Shown piece after piece: positions 7,917-16,323 of a stretch of 18,963 nt of DNA; within the stretch, counting starts at the first letter, position 1; each line of letters opens with the position of its first letter. This stretch comes from Bipolaris cookei. Its lineage: Eukaryota > Ascomycota > Dothideomycetes > Pleosporales > Pleosporaceae. The position numbers and the translations under genes were made by a program. The stretch spans positions 1-18,963 of the forward strand of contig NRSV01000169.1 of the NCBI GenBank assembly GCA_002286855.1, written 5' to 3'. The notes under the pieces were generated by a model. The model saw only the letters and a list, made by a program, of their open reading frames with translations. It searched no databases and was not told the DNA's origin.

Positions 7917-10900
7917 CTAGTGAGGCCTACATATTGTACTATAGAAACCTGTGACTTCTAGCAAAGCGGCAAAGTCCTCTGGCTCTTCCCAGAGCTTCTT
8001 GAGGTACTTGATTGCTTCGCTAGGTGTCCTAGGCGGTGCTGGTGGCCGTCTTGGCCATCGCCGGAAGACGTTTGCTGTTGTGGTTTTCCGACATAGTGCG
8101 ATGTGCAAGGGGGTCTTTGGGCGCCCGCAGGAGCACTCCAGAGTCGCGTTGTCATGGTGGAACTTCCGGTGGTACCATGCAAAGTCTCCATGGCTTGTTC
8201 GGATTGCCAGTAGTCTTGCTAGGGTTGGGCGTGTTAGCTCCAGCTCTTGGGGAGGTCGGGTGGGCTGGTACGGTAGCTTCCACTGGGTGTACCAGTTAGA
8301 AAGCTTGCTCTTGGCGCTATTCCACCAAGCTGCTCTAGCTATGGCTAGTTGTGCCTTCCTGATCGTGCGTATACCCGATACTGTTGGTTGTGCTGCTAGT
8401 CCAAATGGAGTAGAGGGTTCTTTTGCCTCCGCATCTGCGAGGTTGTCTGCTGCTTCGTTGCCTTCAATGTCAGTGTGTCCTGGTGCCCATCGCACCTCGA
8501 CATTAGGCATTGTGTCCATTATCTCCTGACATTGAAGAAACGCCCATTGTGAGGAGTTTGAGGCTGTTCCGCGTAGACACCAGATTACTGAAGTGCTGTC
8601 TATACACATATAAACCGCATCTGTTGGTCTTGCTATCTGAGCCGCGTGCTGAAGTGCTCTACATGCCCCAATCGCTTCGGCATCGAAAACATGTGAAAGC
8701 GAGTGGAGAGACCCGCGCCCTGTGGCTATCTTCTCCTGGGCCCGGTATATGGCATACCCATAGGTGACTCTCTTTTTCCCTTCACAGCGCTGTTCCGATC
8801 CATCAGAGAAGATTGTGATCGTGCTGCTATCTAGAGAGGCCCACCATTCTTTGAATTCTTTTGCAGCTGTTTTCTTCTCTATTCCCAGCGTCGGATCTGT
8901 GCGGCACCCTTGCGAGAAGTGCGGCGCTATTAGAACTGGCCGGGGGATAGCTGGCAAAAGTAGGCCTAGCCTCTGGATCTTAGTTCTTGGTTGTTGCCTC
9001 TCCCCTACCCTGGTGCCAGACTGATTGTGTGGTACAATTGCTCGGTGGGTGAGAGGGTGCTGATGGTCTATTGTCTGAAGTCGCAGCGCGAAGCGCCACC
9101 TAGCCTCTTCAAGTGCAACTTCCGCTGATGGTATCCCAGCTTCTCTAAAGAGAATTGGGAGGGGCGTTGTTTTATATACTGGTAGTACTGCTCGTACAGC
9201 CTGTATAAGTATAGTTTGGATAGCTGTAATATGCTGCCCAACTCTCGTGCTCACAGAGATAGGGTTGTCTTTCCTCCTTGATCTCGGGTTTCTTGTTCGT
9301 CCTTCATACCAGGCCTCTGTTCCGTACAGTAGTGAAGGTAACACGCACGTTGTTACTAGTTTTCGCATAGCGTCTGGGGGCGGGCCATGAGCTGTGTTCG
9401 CGAGGCCTCTTAGGTGACTAGCAAGCTTCTTGGTGGCTGCTGCTCTATAGGCGACGTGGTGCTTAAAGCTAAGCTGGCGGTCAAACCACACTCCGAGCCA
9501 TCGTAGTGCGGTCTGCGACCTGTCTGCAGCTGGCACAATTGGTTCTAGCGTTGCTGCGTCGGGTAAAGATATGCTTGGGGAGTAGCTGTCTTGCTGGCGG
9601 GTGATGTGTATCGCTTCTAGCTTCTCTGGGGCAAAGGTAACCTTATTCTGTGCACCCCACTGGTTAATTGTCTGTATATCTTCTGCTAATAACTGGACAT
9701 TTTCGTCTAGGGTTTTTGACGCTCTATAGATGTTAATGTCATCCGCATATCCAAAGCGTAGCGTTCTGTCCTGATTCAGAAGCTCGGCTAGATAAAGCGT
9801 GTAGAGAATTGGCGATAGCGGAGATCCTTGTGGTGTGCCGCAGGCTACTAGGTGGCGTGGTGTAATCTCGTTGCCTAGCCGCACCTGTACATAGCGTTCT
9901 GATAGGAAAGAGTCAATAAACCGGACACAGGCTGGTGGCCAACCCTGCTGAGCCATCCGGTGTAGCAACCGGTTCTTGAGAAGCGCGTCGAATGCTCCCT
10001 GCACATCCATCGTGACCATAGTGACGCGTTTGCCTACTGCCAGAGCCTGTTCTACGTCGTGCGTGAATGCCGCTACAATGTCCATAGCTGATCGCTTTGG
10101 AACCGCTCCTACGTGCTGTGGGCTGATGATATCGTGCGTCATTGCTGTTGTAGCAATTCTTCTTGCCACTAGACGTTCCAGCCCCTTGCCAATGCATGAG
10201 AGTAGGGCTATCGGCCGCATTGACCGTGCTGAAGTACGGTCTTTCTTTCCGGCTTTTGGGATCATTGTTACTTCTGCTACGCGCCAGCAGCCTGGGTAGA
10301 ACTCTAGCTCTAGGCATCTCTGATATATTGCGCGAACGAGGTTCCTGATATCTGCCCAGCACGCCTTTAGTAGCCGTACCGTTATTCCGTCCGCACCTGG
10401 CGATGTGCTAGCTACGCCAATAGCATAGCGCTCTGCTTCTTCAGTCGATACCTTAGTGTCCCACGGTAGGGGGTTTTGAGTGTAGCTCTCTGCTCCTGGT
10501 GGTGCTGGCAGATCGTCTGCGTTGTTGAATCGGTCCAGTAGTTCTCTGCGCAGGGCCTCAGCCTTCTCTGCAGTATCTGTGATGGTTTCACCATTTACCA
10601 CTAGTGGGGAGTCTTGTTGGTTTGGTAATAGCTTGTGCCATCTGGCTAGGCTGTAGAGGTCTGAGTCTGTCTTGATTCCGTCTATCCGGTCTCGCCAGTA
10701 GGCCTTCTTTGTTCTGCGCACTGTCTTTAGGAACTCTCTGGTTGCCTCTGTTGGTGGAGACCCTATTCCCGTATGGTCTCGCAGGTGCCGCCGGTACGCT
10801 GTCTGGCATTCTGTCGTCCACCATGGCGCCACTTGGATTTGTTCCCTCTCTCTAACCCCTGCTGTCTGTATTGCCTCTTCTATCGCTTGTGTAAGGTCCT

Positions 10901-11744
10901 GGATTATTGTTTGTAGTTGGCTTTGGTTGCTGGCTCTTGCCGGATCCCTAATACCTGTGATATTTAGGCCTACCAGTTTTGTGAACCTTTCTAGGTGTCT
11001 CTCTAGTACTTTGTGTTTCTTTGGATCTTCTGCTGCTAGTCCTCGGGTTGGTAGTGTCGTGACCTGTGTTGCGTGGTCTGAGCCAGAGTGCATGTCCGGC
11101 CGTACCACTGTGTCGGCAAAGGGAATGTTTGAAAATGTTAGGTCTATTACGTGGCCAGCTCGATGAGTTGGCACTCCTGGCTGCCCGATGAAGTCCATGG
11201 CGTGAGTCTGGGCCCAGCGTGCGAGCTCTGACCCGCCTCCTGTGGTCACCGAGCCAGGTTCGAAACTCTCGTGTCTTGCATTCATATCCCCTCCAATAAC
11301 GCATCTGCTTGGTGGTGTCAGTTCCTGTATATAGGTGACTGCTGGTTCTGGTGCCTCTCGGTTCTGATACACGTTAAGTATAGCGTATCCGTTCACTTCT
11401 GTCCAGAGTATGTCTCGCGTGACTCTAGGTAGCACTTTAGCTCTTAAATTCACGCCCTTGCGGGTATAAGTAAGCACCCGTGGCCTTTCATTCTCGCGTT
11501 CCTCCCTACTATCCCATGCTATCACAGGCGCGTGCATGTGGTACCCTGGATGGTTTTTAGTTACGGTTCCTGGTAGTGTCCATGGCTCCTGGATGCATAT
11601 CACGTCAATGTTTTCATCTGAGGCGCGGCACAGTATAGTGTCGTGGCATTCTGAGGCTTTGCCTACGTTCGCCCATGCTATTCGTAGCTGCTTCCAGCCT
11701 GGGCAGTGCTGCCCGTTGTATCGTATTGGTTGATGTCCTACCAT
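7917..11744 (-). CDS. LINE ORF2: endonuclease, reverse transcriptase, RNase H
   Basis: 1275 residues carrying out target-primed reverse transcription. An APE-type endonuclease spans about 18-230: ICIQEPW at 49-55, GGDMNARH at 151-158, and SGSDHATQV at 220-228 with its catalytic His. The reverse transcriptase spans about 440-715: TMDVQGAFD at 578-586, GTPQGSPLSPILY at 636-648 and FGYADD at 664-669, so all three catalytic aspartates are present. RNase H spans about 973-1105: FSDGS at 979-983, DAEAIG at 1021-1026, IDSTSVIW at 1048-1055 and WAPGHTDIEGNEAAD at 1086-1100. A C-terminal CxC...H...C cluster (CSCGRPKTPLHIALC, 1204-1218) is a likely zinc finger. There is no stop or frameshift. The start overlaps the end of ORF1 in ATGGTAG. 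It appears competent. Confidence 0.93.
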   Translation of the reverse strand: MVGHQPIRYNGQHCPGWKQLRIAWANVGKASECHDTILCRASDENIDVICIQEPWTLPGTVTKNHPGYHMHAPVIAWDSREERENERPRVLTYTRKGVNLRAKVLPRVTRDILWTEVNGYAILNVYQNREAPEPAVTYIQELTPPSRCVIGGDMNARHESFEPGSVTTGGGSELARWAQTHAMDFIGQPGVPTHRAGHVIDLTFSNIPFADTVVRPDMHSGSDHATQVTTLPTRGLAAEDPKKHKVLERHLERFTKLVGLNITGIRDPARASNQSQLQTIIQDLTQAIEEAIQTAGVREREQIQVAPWWTTECQTAYRRHLRDHTGIGSPPTEATREFLKTVRRTKKAYWRDRIDGIKTDSDLYSLARWHKLLPNQQDSPLVVNGETITDTAEKAEALRRELLDRFNNADDLPAPPGAESYTQNPLPWDTKVSTEEAERYAIGVASTSPGADGITVRLLKACWADIRNLVRAIYQRCLELEFYPGCWRVAEVTMIPKAGKKDRTSARSMRPIALLSCIGKGLERLVARRIATTAMTHDIISPQHVGAVPKRSAMDIVAAFTHDVEQALAVGKRVTMVTMDVQGAFDALLKNRLLHRMAQQGWPPACVRFIDSFLSERYVQVRLGNEITPRHLVACGTPQGSPLSPILYTLYLAELLNQDRTLRFGYADDINIYRASKTLDENVQLLAEDIQTINQWGAQNKVTFAPEKLEAIHITRQQDSYSPSISLPDAATLEPIVPAADRSQTALRWLGVWFDRQLSFKHHVAYRAAATKKLASHLRGLANTAHGPPPDAMRKLVTTCVLPSLLYGTEAWYEGRTRNPRSRRKDNPISVSTRVGQHITAIQTILIQAVRAVLPVYKTTPLPILFREAGIPSAEVALEEARWRFALRLQTIDHQHPLTHRAIVPHNQSGTRVGERQQPRTKIQRLGLLLPAIPRPVLIAPHFSQGCRTDPTLGIEKKTAAKEFKEWWASLDSSTITIFSDGSEQRCEGKKRVTYGYAIYRAQEKIATGRGSLHSLSHVFDAEAIGACRALQHAAQIARPTDAVYMCIDSTSVIWCLRGTASNSSQWAFLQCQEIMDTMPNVEVRWAPGHTDIEGNEAADNLADAEAKEPSTPFGLAAQPTVSGIRTIRKAQLAIARAAWWNSAKSKLSNWYTQWKLPYQPTRPPQELELTRPTLARLLAIRTSHGDFAWYHRKFHHDNATLECSCGRPKTPLHIALCRKTTTANVFRRWPRRPPAPPRTPSEAIKYLKKLWEEPEDFAALLEVTGFYSTICRPH

Positions 11745-13504
11745 TGTAGTGCGTCTTCGCTCATTTCTGTATCTTCTATAGTAGAGGATAGGCCAGCCTG
11801 TATCATGGCTTCTGTCGGTGTAGACGCTGTGTGCTCTGTCCTTAGGCTTCTTGTTGAGAGTGCTGCTAGACTTAGACTCTCTCTTGGGGCTGCAGCACGG
11901 CGTGGGCGACGGCTCTGAGGGTTCTGGGATGCTGTAGTTGTGACTGCAATTGTATCGGTGTCTATAGGTGTGATTGTGGCTGTAACGGTATCTGTTCCTG
12001 TTAGTGGCTCTTCTTGTTGGGTTCTTTTTGCTTGTCTTGATTGCGTAGCTCTCAGTGGCGGTTGCTGGAGCGCAGGTTGACCATCCTGGCTTGGCTGTTC
12101 TTCTGCGATGACCATAGGTTCGGCAGCCGTGTCCCCTTTGTCCTGGGACTGCTCGGTTCTTTGGTAGGCACGATTTCCGGCTCTGCGTACACTCTGCAGC
12201 TGCTTGCTTGTTAGCCGGATAAGTTTGCCTTGGTAATAGTATGGTTTCGCTGGACAGTTTTTATCCGTCGCGGGGTGTGGTCCATGGCAGTTAGCACAGC
12301 GGGCTCGCTGCGCACAGCCTGCACCTATGGGCCCGTTATGCCCTGCCGCCAGCTGGCCGCAGTTGTCACAGCGTGCTGCACGCGTGCATCTAGACGTGTT
12401 GCAGTAACCCTGGCATCCCGGGTTGTGGATGGTCACTGGTGGGTTTTTCTTGATCTCTTTTGCCCATTCACTTGTTCCAAAGATCCGGAATGGTCGTACT
12501 CGTTCAGCGAAGGATATTATCCAGGTCATCGTCCCAAACCTGTCTGGGCCGTGTCTAGATTGCTTGCAGGTTCGCGGCTTTACTCCTGTCTGGGAATAAA
12601 CTTCCTCTGCAACATTTTCTTCGCTGATTGGTACTGCTGCATCTCCGCCTATGTGGAGTCCTATGAGAGCCGCCTCTACACGCTGCACTGCATAGTTGAT
12701 CCATTTCTCCGGGAGTTGGAATCCGACTGCGCCTAGAGTTTCTAGCATGACTTCAATGTTATCTAGCTGCAGCAGTCGGCTCTTGATAGTGTCGTTGGCT
12801 GGTGTGAGTGCCCAGCCTGTTTTTGTCGTTGTGAGTCTTGGGATATCTTGCAGAGTGAGGTTATCAATCTTTGCGCATAGTGCTTTTCGCATTACAAAGG
12901 GTGAAGGCTCTTTTACCCTCTGTGCTGTAGATAGCTGGAAAAGAATTCGGCCATCTGGTACTGGCTTATTCGGCGGCTTATTCAGGGTTACGCCGTTTTG
13001 GTGGGTCGCTGCCGTCTTGGTTTTAGCGGCGCCCCTTTCCTGCATAGGGTGGCTGTTGGGGAGTTTTGCGACGTCCGCATATGTGCGTGTAGGTTTGGGC
13101 CCAGCGTCGCTCGCAGGCTGGGGGGTGGTCGTGGATGGGTGGTGGATAGAGTTGGTTAGGGCATACACCACACGTTGCTGTAGTTCTTGTGCGACAAGAC
13201 GCTCAGCTACGCTAGTGTAGTTCTCTAGGCAATGATCAATCGCGTTCGCGATAGCTGTGATGATGCTGTGTCTAGTTTTGGCGGCCTCTTGGGCTGCCGT
13301 GATCTTCTCTGTAACCGCGCCCGTCACCAGTTGTCTCTTGTTAGCACTGTCACCGAACGATATAGGTATAGGCGCTGCTTTGGTTTGCCTGTGTCTTTTT
13401 GTAGTGCGTAGGTTAGCTAGGCTAGGGGTATTTGGGTCCTCAGGGCGCGTGTGCGTGACTTCTGGAGGTCGAAGTGTCTGCCCTGGGGTACCTGGCACCG
13501 CCAT
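11738..13504 (-). CDS. LINE ORF1: gag-like nucleic-acid-binding protein
   Basis: 588 residues. The N-terminal third is rich in Pro, Thr and Ala, with a helical stretch around 60-125. The middle (about 185-355) is the more ordered part. A cysteine/histidine-rich region at 364-417 includes two CCHC-like knuckles, C379-x2-C382-x6-H389-x7-C397 and C403-x2-C406-x3-H410-x6-C417, after an extra CxxxC. The C-terminal part is again low-complexity Gln/Thr/Ala. In LINEs of this kind ORF1 coats the element RNA; that is family knowledge. The ATG at 13504 is the first in this frame after the 5' UTR. Its TAG (11740-11738) overlaps the ORF2 ATG, suggesting that ribosomes ending ORF1 restart on ORF2. Confidence 0.88.
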   Translation of the reverse strand: MAVPGTPGQTLRPPEVTHTRPEDPNTPSLANLRTTKRHRQTKAAPIPISFGDSANKRQLVTGAVTEKITAAQEAAKTRHSIITAIANAIDHCLENYTSVAERLVAQELQQRVVYALTNSIHHPSTTTPQPASDAGPKPTRTYADVAKLPNSHPMQERGAAKTKTAATHQNGVTLNKPPNKPVPDGRILFQLSTAQRVKEPSPFVMRKALCAKIDNLTLQDIPRLTTTKTGWALTPANDTIKSRLLQLDNIEVMLETLGAVGFQLPEKWINYAVQRVEAALIGLHIGGDAAVPISEENVAEEVYSQTGVKPRTCKQSRHGPDRFGTMTWIISFAERVRPFRIFGTSEWAKEIKKNPPVTIHNPGCQGYCNTSRCTRAARCDNCGQLAAGHNGPIGAGCAQRARCANCHGPHPATDKNCPAKPYYYQGKLIRLTSKQLQSVRRAGNRAYQRTEQSQDKGDTAAEPMVIAEEQPSQDGQPALQQPPLRATQSRQAKRTQQEEPLTGTDTVTATITPIDTDTIAVTTTASQNPQSRRPRRAAAPRESLSLAALSTRSLRTEHTASTPTEAMIQAGLSSTIEDTEMSEDALQW

Positions 13505-13641
13505 CTCTCTGTCAGAGGGAGGGCTGGGCCCGATATAAGTTGTGAATTGCCTTATTAGGCGCTTGAGGAGTGATTTCTAACAAAAATTGAATTATTTTGA
13601 AGGGTACCATAAAATCACAAAGTTGGTGTTCGGTGTCGCCA
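13505..13641 (-). other. LINE 5' untranslated region
   Basis: 137 nt from the 5' junction to the ORF1 ATG. It begins TGGCGACACC and is AT-rich in the middle. Full-length LINEs usually carry an internal promoter here; I cannot identify its elements. Because the host-repeat alignment stops at the junction, the element does not look 5'-truncated beyond this point, but a few missing bases cannot be excluded. Confidence 0.55.
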
Positions 13642-13649
13642 GCGCGGAG
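13642..13649. repeat. Target-site duplication of the LINE, 5' side
   Basis: GCGCGGAG, identical to 7600-7607. Beyond this point (to 14002) the sequence aligns with copy 1 of the host repeat, and on the LINE side it does not. Confidence 0.7.
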
Positions 13650-14002
13650 AAACTGCCGGGATTCACACTCCTTACGTTAAGTCGACTATTTGAGTATGTA
13701 GTCTTGATCTTTTCTATCTTAGCTTTCTTTCTAGCCCACCGAGCTCTCTGCAAACATTAGTCGTCGCGAATAAACAAGAGGGTATTAGAGGAGAGTCGAT
13801 GGACGGCACCGACAGAACGAGCGACAGCATAGTTAACAGCACGCTTTTCGGCGTCGGAGGGTGATGCACTGGAAGAGCAAGAGCTGTAGAATGGATGCAA
13901 ATTGCATTTGTCTATTTTTAAGTACGTTACGGGCAACCCGAGCATCCGGAAGAAAAGGTGTCCCGTCACACCGTGCGTCCCGGCACGTAGGGATGGACGT
14001 TA
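13642..14002 (-). pseudogene. Copy 2 of the unnamed coding repeat, 5' half
   Basis: The minus strand aligns with 4125-4486 of copy 1 over its whole length (361 versus 362 nt). The protein frame runs VTGHLFFRMLGLP, then DKCN, then SDAEKRAVNYAVARSVGAV, then NTLLFIRDD, then a TAA at 13757-13759. It continues in the same frame with RARWARKKAKIEKIKT and NVRSVNPGSFSA to the LINE junction. The TAA is one C-to-T step from CAA, so this copy was a single open frame before that change. The family is not recognised. This copy is less decayed than copy 1 and is the better query. Confidence 0.7.
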
Positions 14003-14993
14003 CATAGGATAATTATTATGTTAACATATCACGTGTTACAAACTATAGGATTCGTTCACGAAATGCTTATGATTTGCTCACGGCTTAATTATCTCACTGA
14101 TTAGACACTACACATAACTAACGGCACTTAAGCTCCTCCATGATGACATTGTGCGTGGCTCTGGCGCAGCGTCTGGCGAATAAAATAACGGCTTGAAGCG
14201 CCACGCCATAGTTTCCACATCCGCCATGCTCCAGTCACGTGTCGACATCGTATTATGAGCCTTTTATTTGCTGGCGTAACAAAGACCACGGTGAATAACT
14301 GAGTTAGTGAGTGTAATTAACATTAGATAAAGCCTAAAATTACTGTCGAGCTCGTGCCATGGTCTCACTTAATACAGCTTTGCCAGCAAATGTGCGATGT
14401 AATTATGTGATGGATAATAGTGCAGCCAATACAGCTATTAGAAGCCTCGTTCACTATATTTTTGAAGGACTTGTCTCGTCTGCTGTTTAGCTTTATGCAT
14501 ATCAGACGTTAGAATTTGTGTAACTAGAAGTTTTCAGTTGTTAAAACTAGTTGCGGAAAGAATCGTATATATTAACTAGGTGGGGTGTAATAACAATTAC
14601 GAAATGGAAACGTTATGTCTTAGATAACTAGACTCATAATAGTTTGATAGAGTGTATCTAACTATACGCTCAGGACTTAAATGTAAAGCTTTATATGTAG
14701 ACATGGATCGGATTACATATTGTCGCGGCAGAGCCTGTATTCATGACTGAAACCTGAGTTGGAATAGGGAATAACTAGTGAAGTTGAAGGAGCTGGAAAC
14801 AAGCGAGCCATCTCTACCGGGCCGATACTGAACTGGTATGAGATGACGGAGCCGGAGTATTGTGTACCCGAGACTGTAGATAAAAGCTGAGCTCAAGTAA
14901 ACTTTGAGCTCGACAGACAATCTGATCTTTTGTCCACTGAAGTACCTTCATTTAAGCTTAACTTCTCCTCCACATATTGTGTTTGATCAGCTA
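14003..14993. other. AT-rich gene-poor stretch
   Basis: Mostly AT-rich with frequent TpA and stops in all frames. A GC-richer patch at about 14118-14258 (+) reads DDIVRGSGAASGE, then TAA, then NNGLKRHAIVSTSAMLQSRVD in one frame to a TGA. It may be a scrap of an old gene, but is too short to claim. Confidence 0.35.
14889..14911. repeat. Short perfect hairpin
   Basis: GAGCTCAA and TTGAGCTC arms of 8 bp with a 7-nt loop. It sits alone in AT-rich DNA; a terminator role is unproven and unlikely in a fungus. Confidence 0.4.
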
Positions 14994-15237
14994 ATGGGCA
15001 GTGGAAAAAAGGCAAAGAGCTCGAACGTGAGGGACAATGTTTTCCACGGCTCACTTCAGCGTTATCTCTAATTGTGGCAATAATCCCTCCAGCTCACTGT
15101 ACGCAAATCAAACTTCTGTAATAGAAATCACTTGTCCACAAGGCTCTTGCCATGGCTGTGGCCAAGGACCTTCTTCCCTGAACAAGGCAGCCTTGGCTAA
15201 ACGTGTTGCATCTCTACAAGATGAACTGCATCGTTAG
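14994..15237 (+). pseudogene. Possible small decayed gene with one frameshift
   Basis: ATG 14994 opens MGSGKKAKSSNVRDNVFHG and ends at a TAA after SLQRYL. In a second frame the sequence then stays open to a TAG at 15235-15237, ending SSLNKAALAKRVASLQDELH, which looks like a helix. One extra base near 15068 would explain the change of frame. The patch is more GC-rich than its surroundings. No family is recognised; an ATG at 15037 in the second frame alone gives 66 residues. Confidence 0.3.
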
Positions 15238-15240
15238 TTG

Positions 15241-15732
15241 TGAATGTTTAGTCGTTCTCTATGCGGAAGCCTTGCATATCTACAGTCAGAGAGTTAGTTA
15301 TATAGCGAGGAAATTATAATACAAGTGTGTGGTGTGCGATGTTAATATACTTGGTCATTCACTTACTTATACAGATAACTAATCGGATTCGCTAGCTCAA
15401 TCCTCAGCTAGCACGATCGCGAAGCAGCATCTGTCGCTGATTTAGACATAATCCATAGTCGTTACCTAGTGTGGCAAAGACTAGATAGCAGCTATAAACT
15501 TACCCCTGATCAGCAAATCAGTATTCTATTACGATTTCATAATTGACGGGTGTCCCGCATCACCTATATAGCTGTCTAAAACCTTACCTAACGTGTACTA
15601 GTCCTTAGCAGGGGCGATACAATGTCTGACTATGGGTTATCAAGACTTATTCTTGTTAGGATTGGTCCCACTAAGCTAGCATGAAACATGAAATCTATGG
15701 CTGATTAGAATTACTTAAAATAAGACCCTTTA
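15241..15732. other. AT-rich stretch without genes
   Basis: Stops in all frames, with no repeats or motifs that I can support beyond AT-rich TAACTA-like words also seen at 3575-4124. Confidence 0.35.
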
Positions 15733-16071
15733 TTACGCAGAGCGCAACTTTACGTATCCGATTTTGATCCCGTCTCTAAAAATCTAAAAAGGCAAAATCT
15801 TTCTGTCTTGTTCGATTTCGGGATGTTCTAACAAAAATTCATCCATGCGCATCCTGGTCTCCAGTAGTGTGGGTCGCTGCTTAGGGCTCTACGTCAAACA
15901 ATTGGCCGTCAGAATCTGCAGCTCTCTCGAGTGTCTCGCGAAAGTTGGAAACCCCTCGACTGAATCAAAAGGGTTGAAGGCACTTGCATGCGTCGAACCA
16001 ACATCACCATTGGGGCCAGCGAAGTAGTCATAGCGGCGTTCGGCACCAGATACTAGACGACGGGGCCGTCA
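15733..16071 (-). pseudogene. Decayed protein-coding remnant of unknown family
   Basis: No single long frame exists here, but the minus strand has a clear protein-like reading in two consecutive frames. The first (16068 downwards, after a TGA at 16069-16071) gives LVSGAERRYDYFAGPNGD, then HASAFNPFDSVEGFPTF. After a one-base shift near 15935 the second frame gives FRETLERAADSDGQLFDVE, then RPTLLETRMRMDEFLLEH, PEIEQDRKILPF. It passes a TAG (15784-15786, one transition from CAG) and continues IFRDGIKIGYVKLRSA to tandem TAA codons. The charged, balanced composition contrasts with the surrounding AT-rich drift. I do not recognise the family. It looks like an exon-sized piece of an old gene damaged by one indel and C-to-T changes. 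Confidence 0.55.
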
Positions 16072-16107
16072 AGGTCGTGAGTGCCGTTTGCAAGCAGGTT
16101 ATAAAGT

Positions 16108-16323
16108 ATGTGGCCACTTTCCCCCTATAGTCAGTATACCACAGCGTACGAAGCAGCAGCTAAAGACTTATATTTGCTGTACGTTAGTGACGGTAGGACG
16201 GCGATGGAGGCGAAGGACAGCGACGCGTGCGAAGGATCAAAGTACGGAATGGCAGTGCGAGTGCAGGATCAGTCCAACTTCTTACTTGTTCCCACAAAGC
16301 ATTACATGCGTTCATGCGGCTAG
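16108..16323 (+). CDS. Small unrecognised open frame
   Basis: 71 codons from ATG 16108 to a TAG at 16321-16323. The second half (SDGRTAMEAKDSDACEGSKYG, then VRVQDQSNFLLVPTKHYM) reads like protein and the patch is GC-richer than its flanks. It has no domain that I know. A GTGAGT just after the stop is a splice-donor-like motif but cannot be used without passing the stop. Treat it as a possible gene fragment. Confidence 0.25.
   Translation: MWPLSPYSQYTTAYEAAAKDLYLLYVSDGRTAMEAKDSDACEGSKYGMAVRVQDQSNFLLVPTKHYMRSCG

Larger units (their letters stand above)
7608..13641 (-). mobile_element. Complete Tad1-type LINE retrotransposon
   Basis: About 6.0 kb in minus orientation, bounded by an 8-bp duplication. 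From its 5' end it has a short 5' UTR of about 137 nt (13641-13505), ORF1 with zinc knuckles, ORF2 with endonuclease, reverse transcriptase and RNase H, and a 3' UTR of about 309 nt ending in short ACTC units. There is no poly(A) tail. Both ORFs are open throughout. The domain set (APE-type endonuclease plus RNase H, two ORFs) fits the Tad clade of fungal LINEs. It lies inside an older decayed coding repeat and looks young compared with its surroundings. Confidence 0.88.

Noticed and set aside
7951..8529. 192-codon plus-strand frame opposite LINE ORF2, and similar long plus frames at 12230-12736, 12696-13220 and 10948-11304
   Set aside because: They are antisense or out-of-frame shadows of the LINE ORFs, with no motifs of their own.
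14265..14390. ATTTGCTGGC and its complement about 105 bp apart, considered as TIRs of a small element
   Set aside because: Only 10 bp match, with no target duplication and no extension.
13575..15839. A 14-bp identity (TTCTAACAAAAATT) between the LINE 5' UTR (13575-13588) and 15826-15839
   Set aside because: AT-rich and not extended on either side. The second copy lies inside a decayed coding remnant, so it is probably chance.
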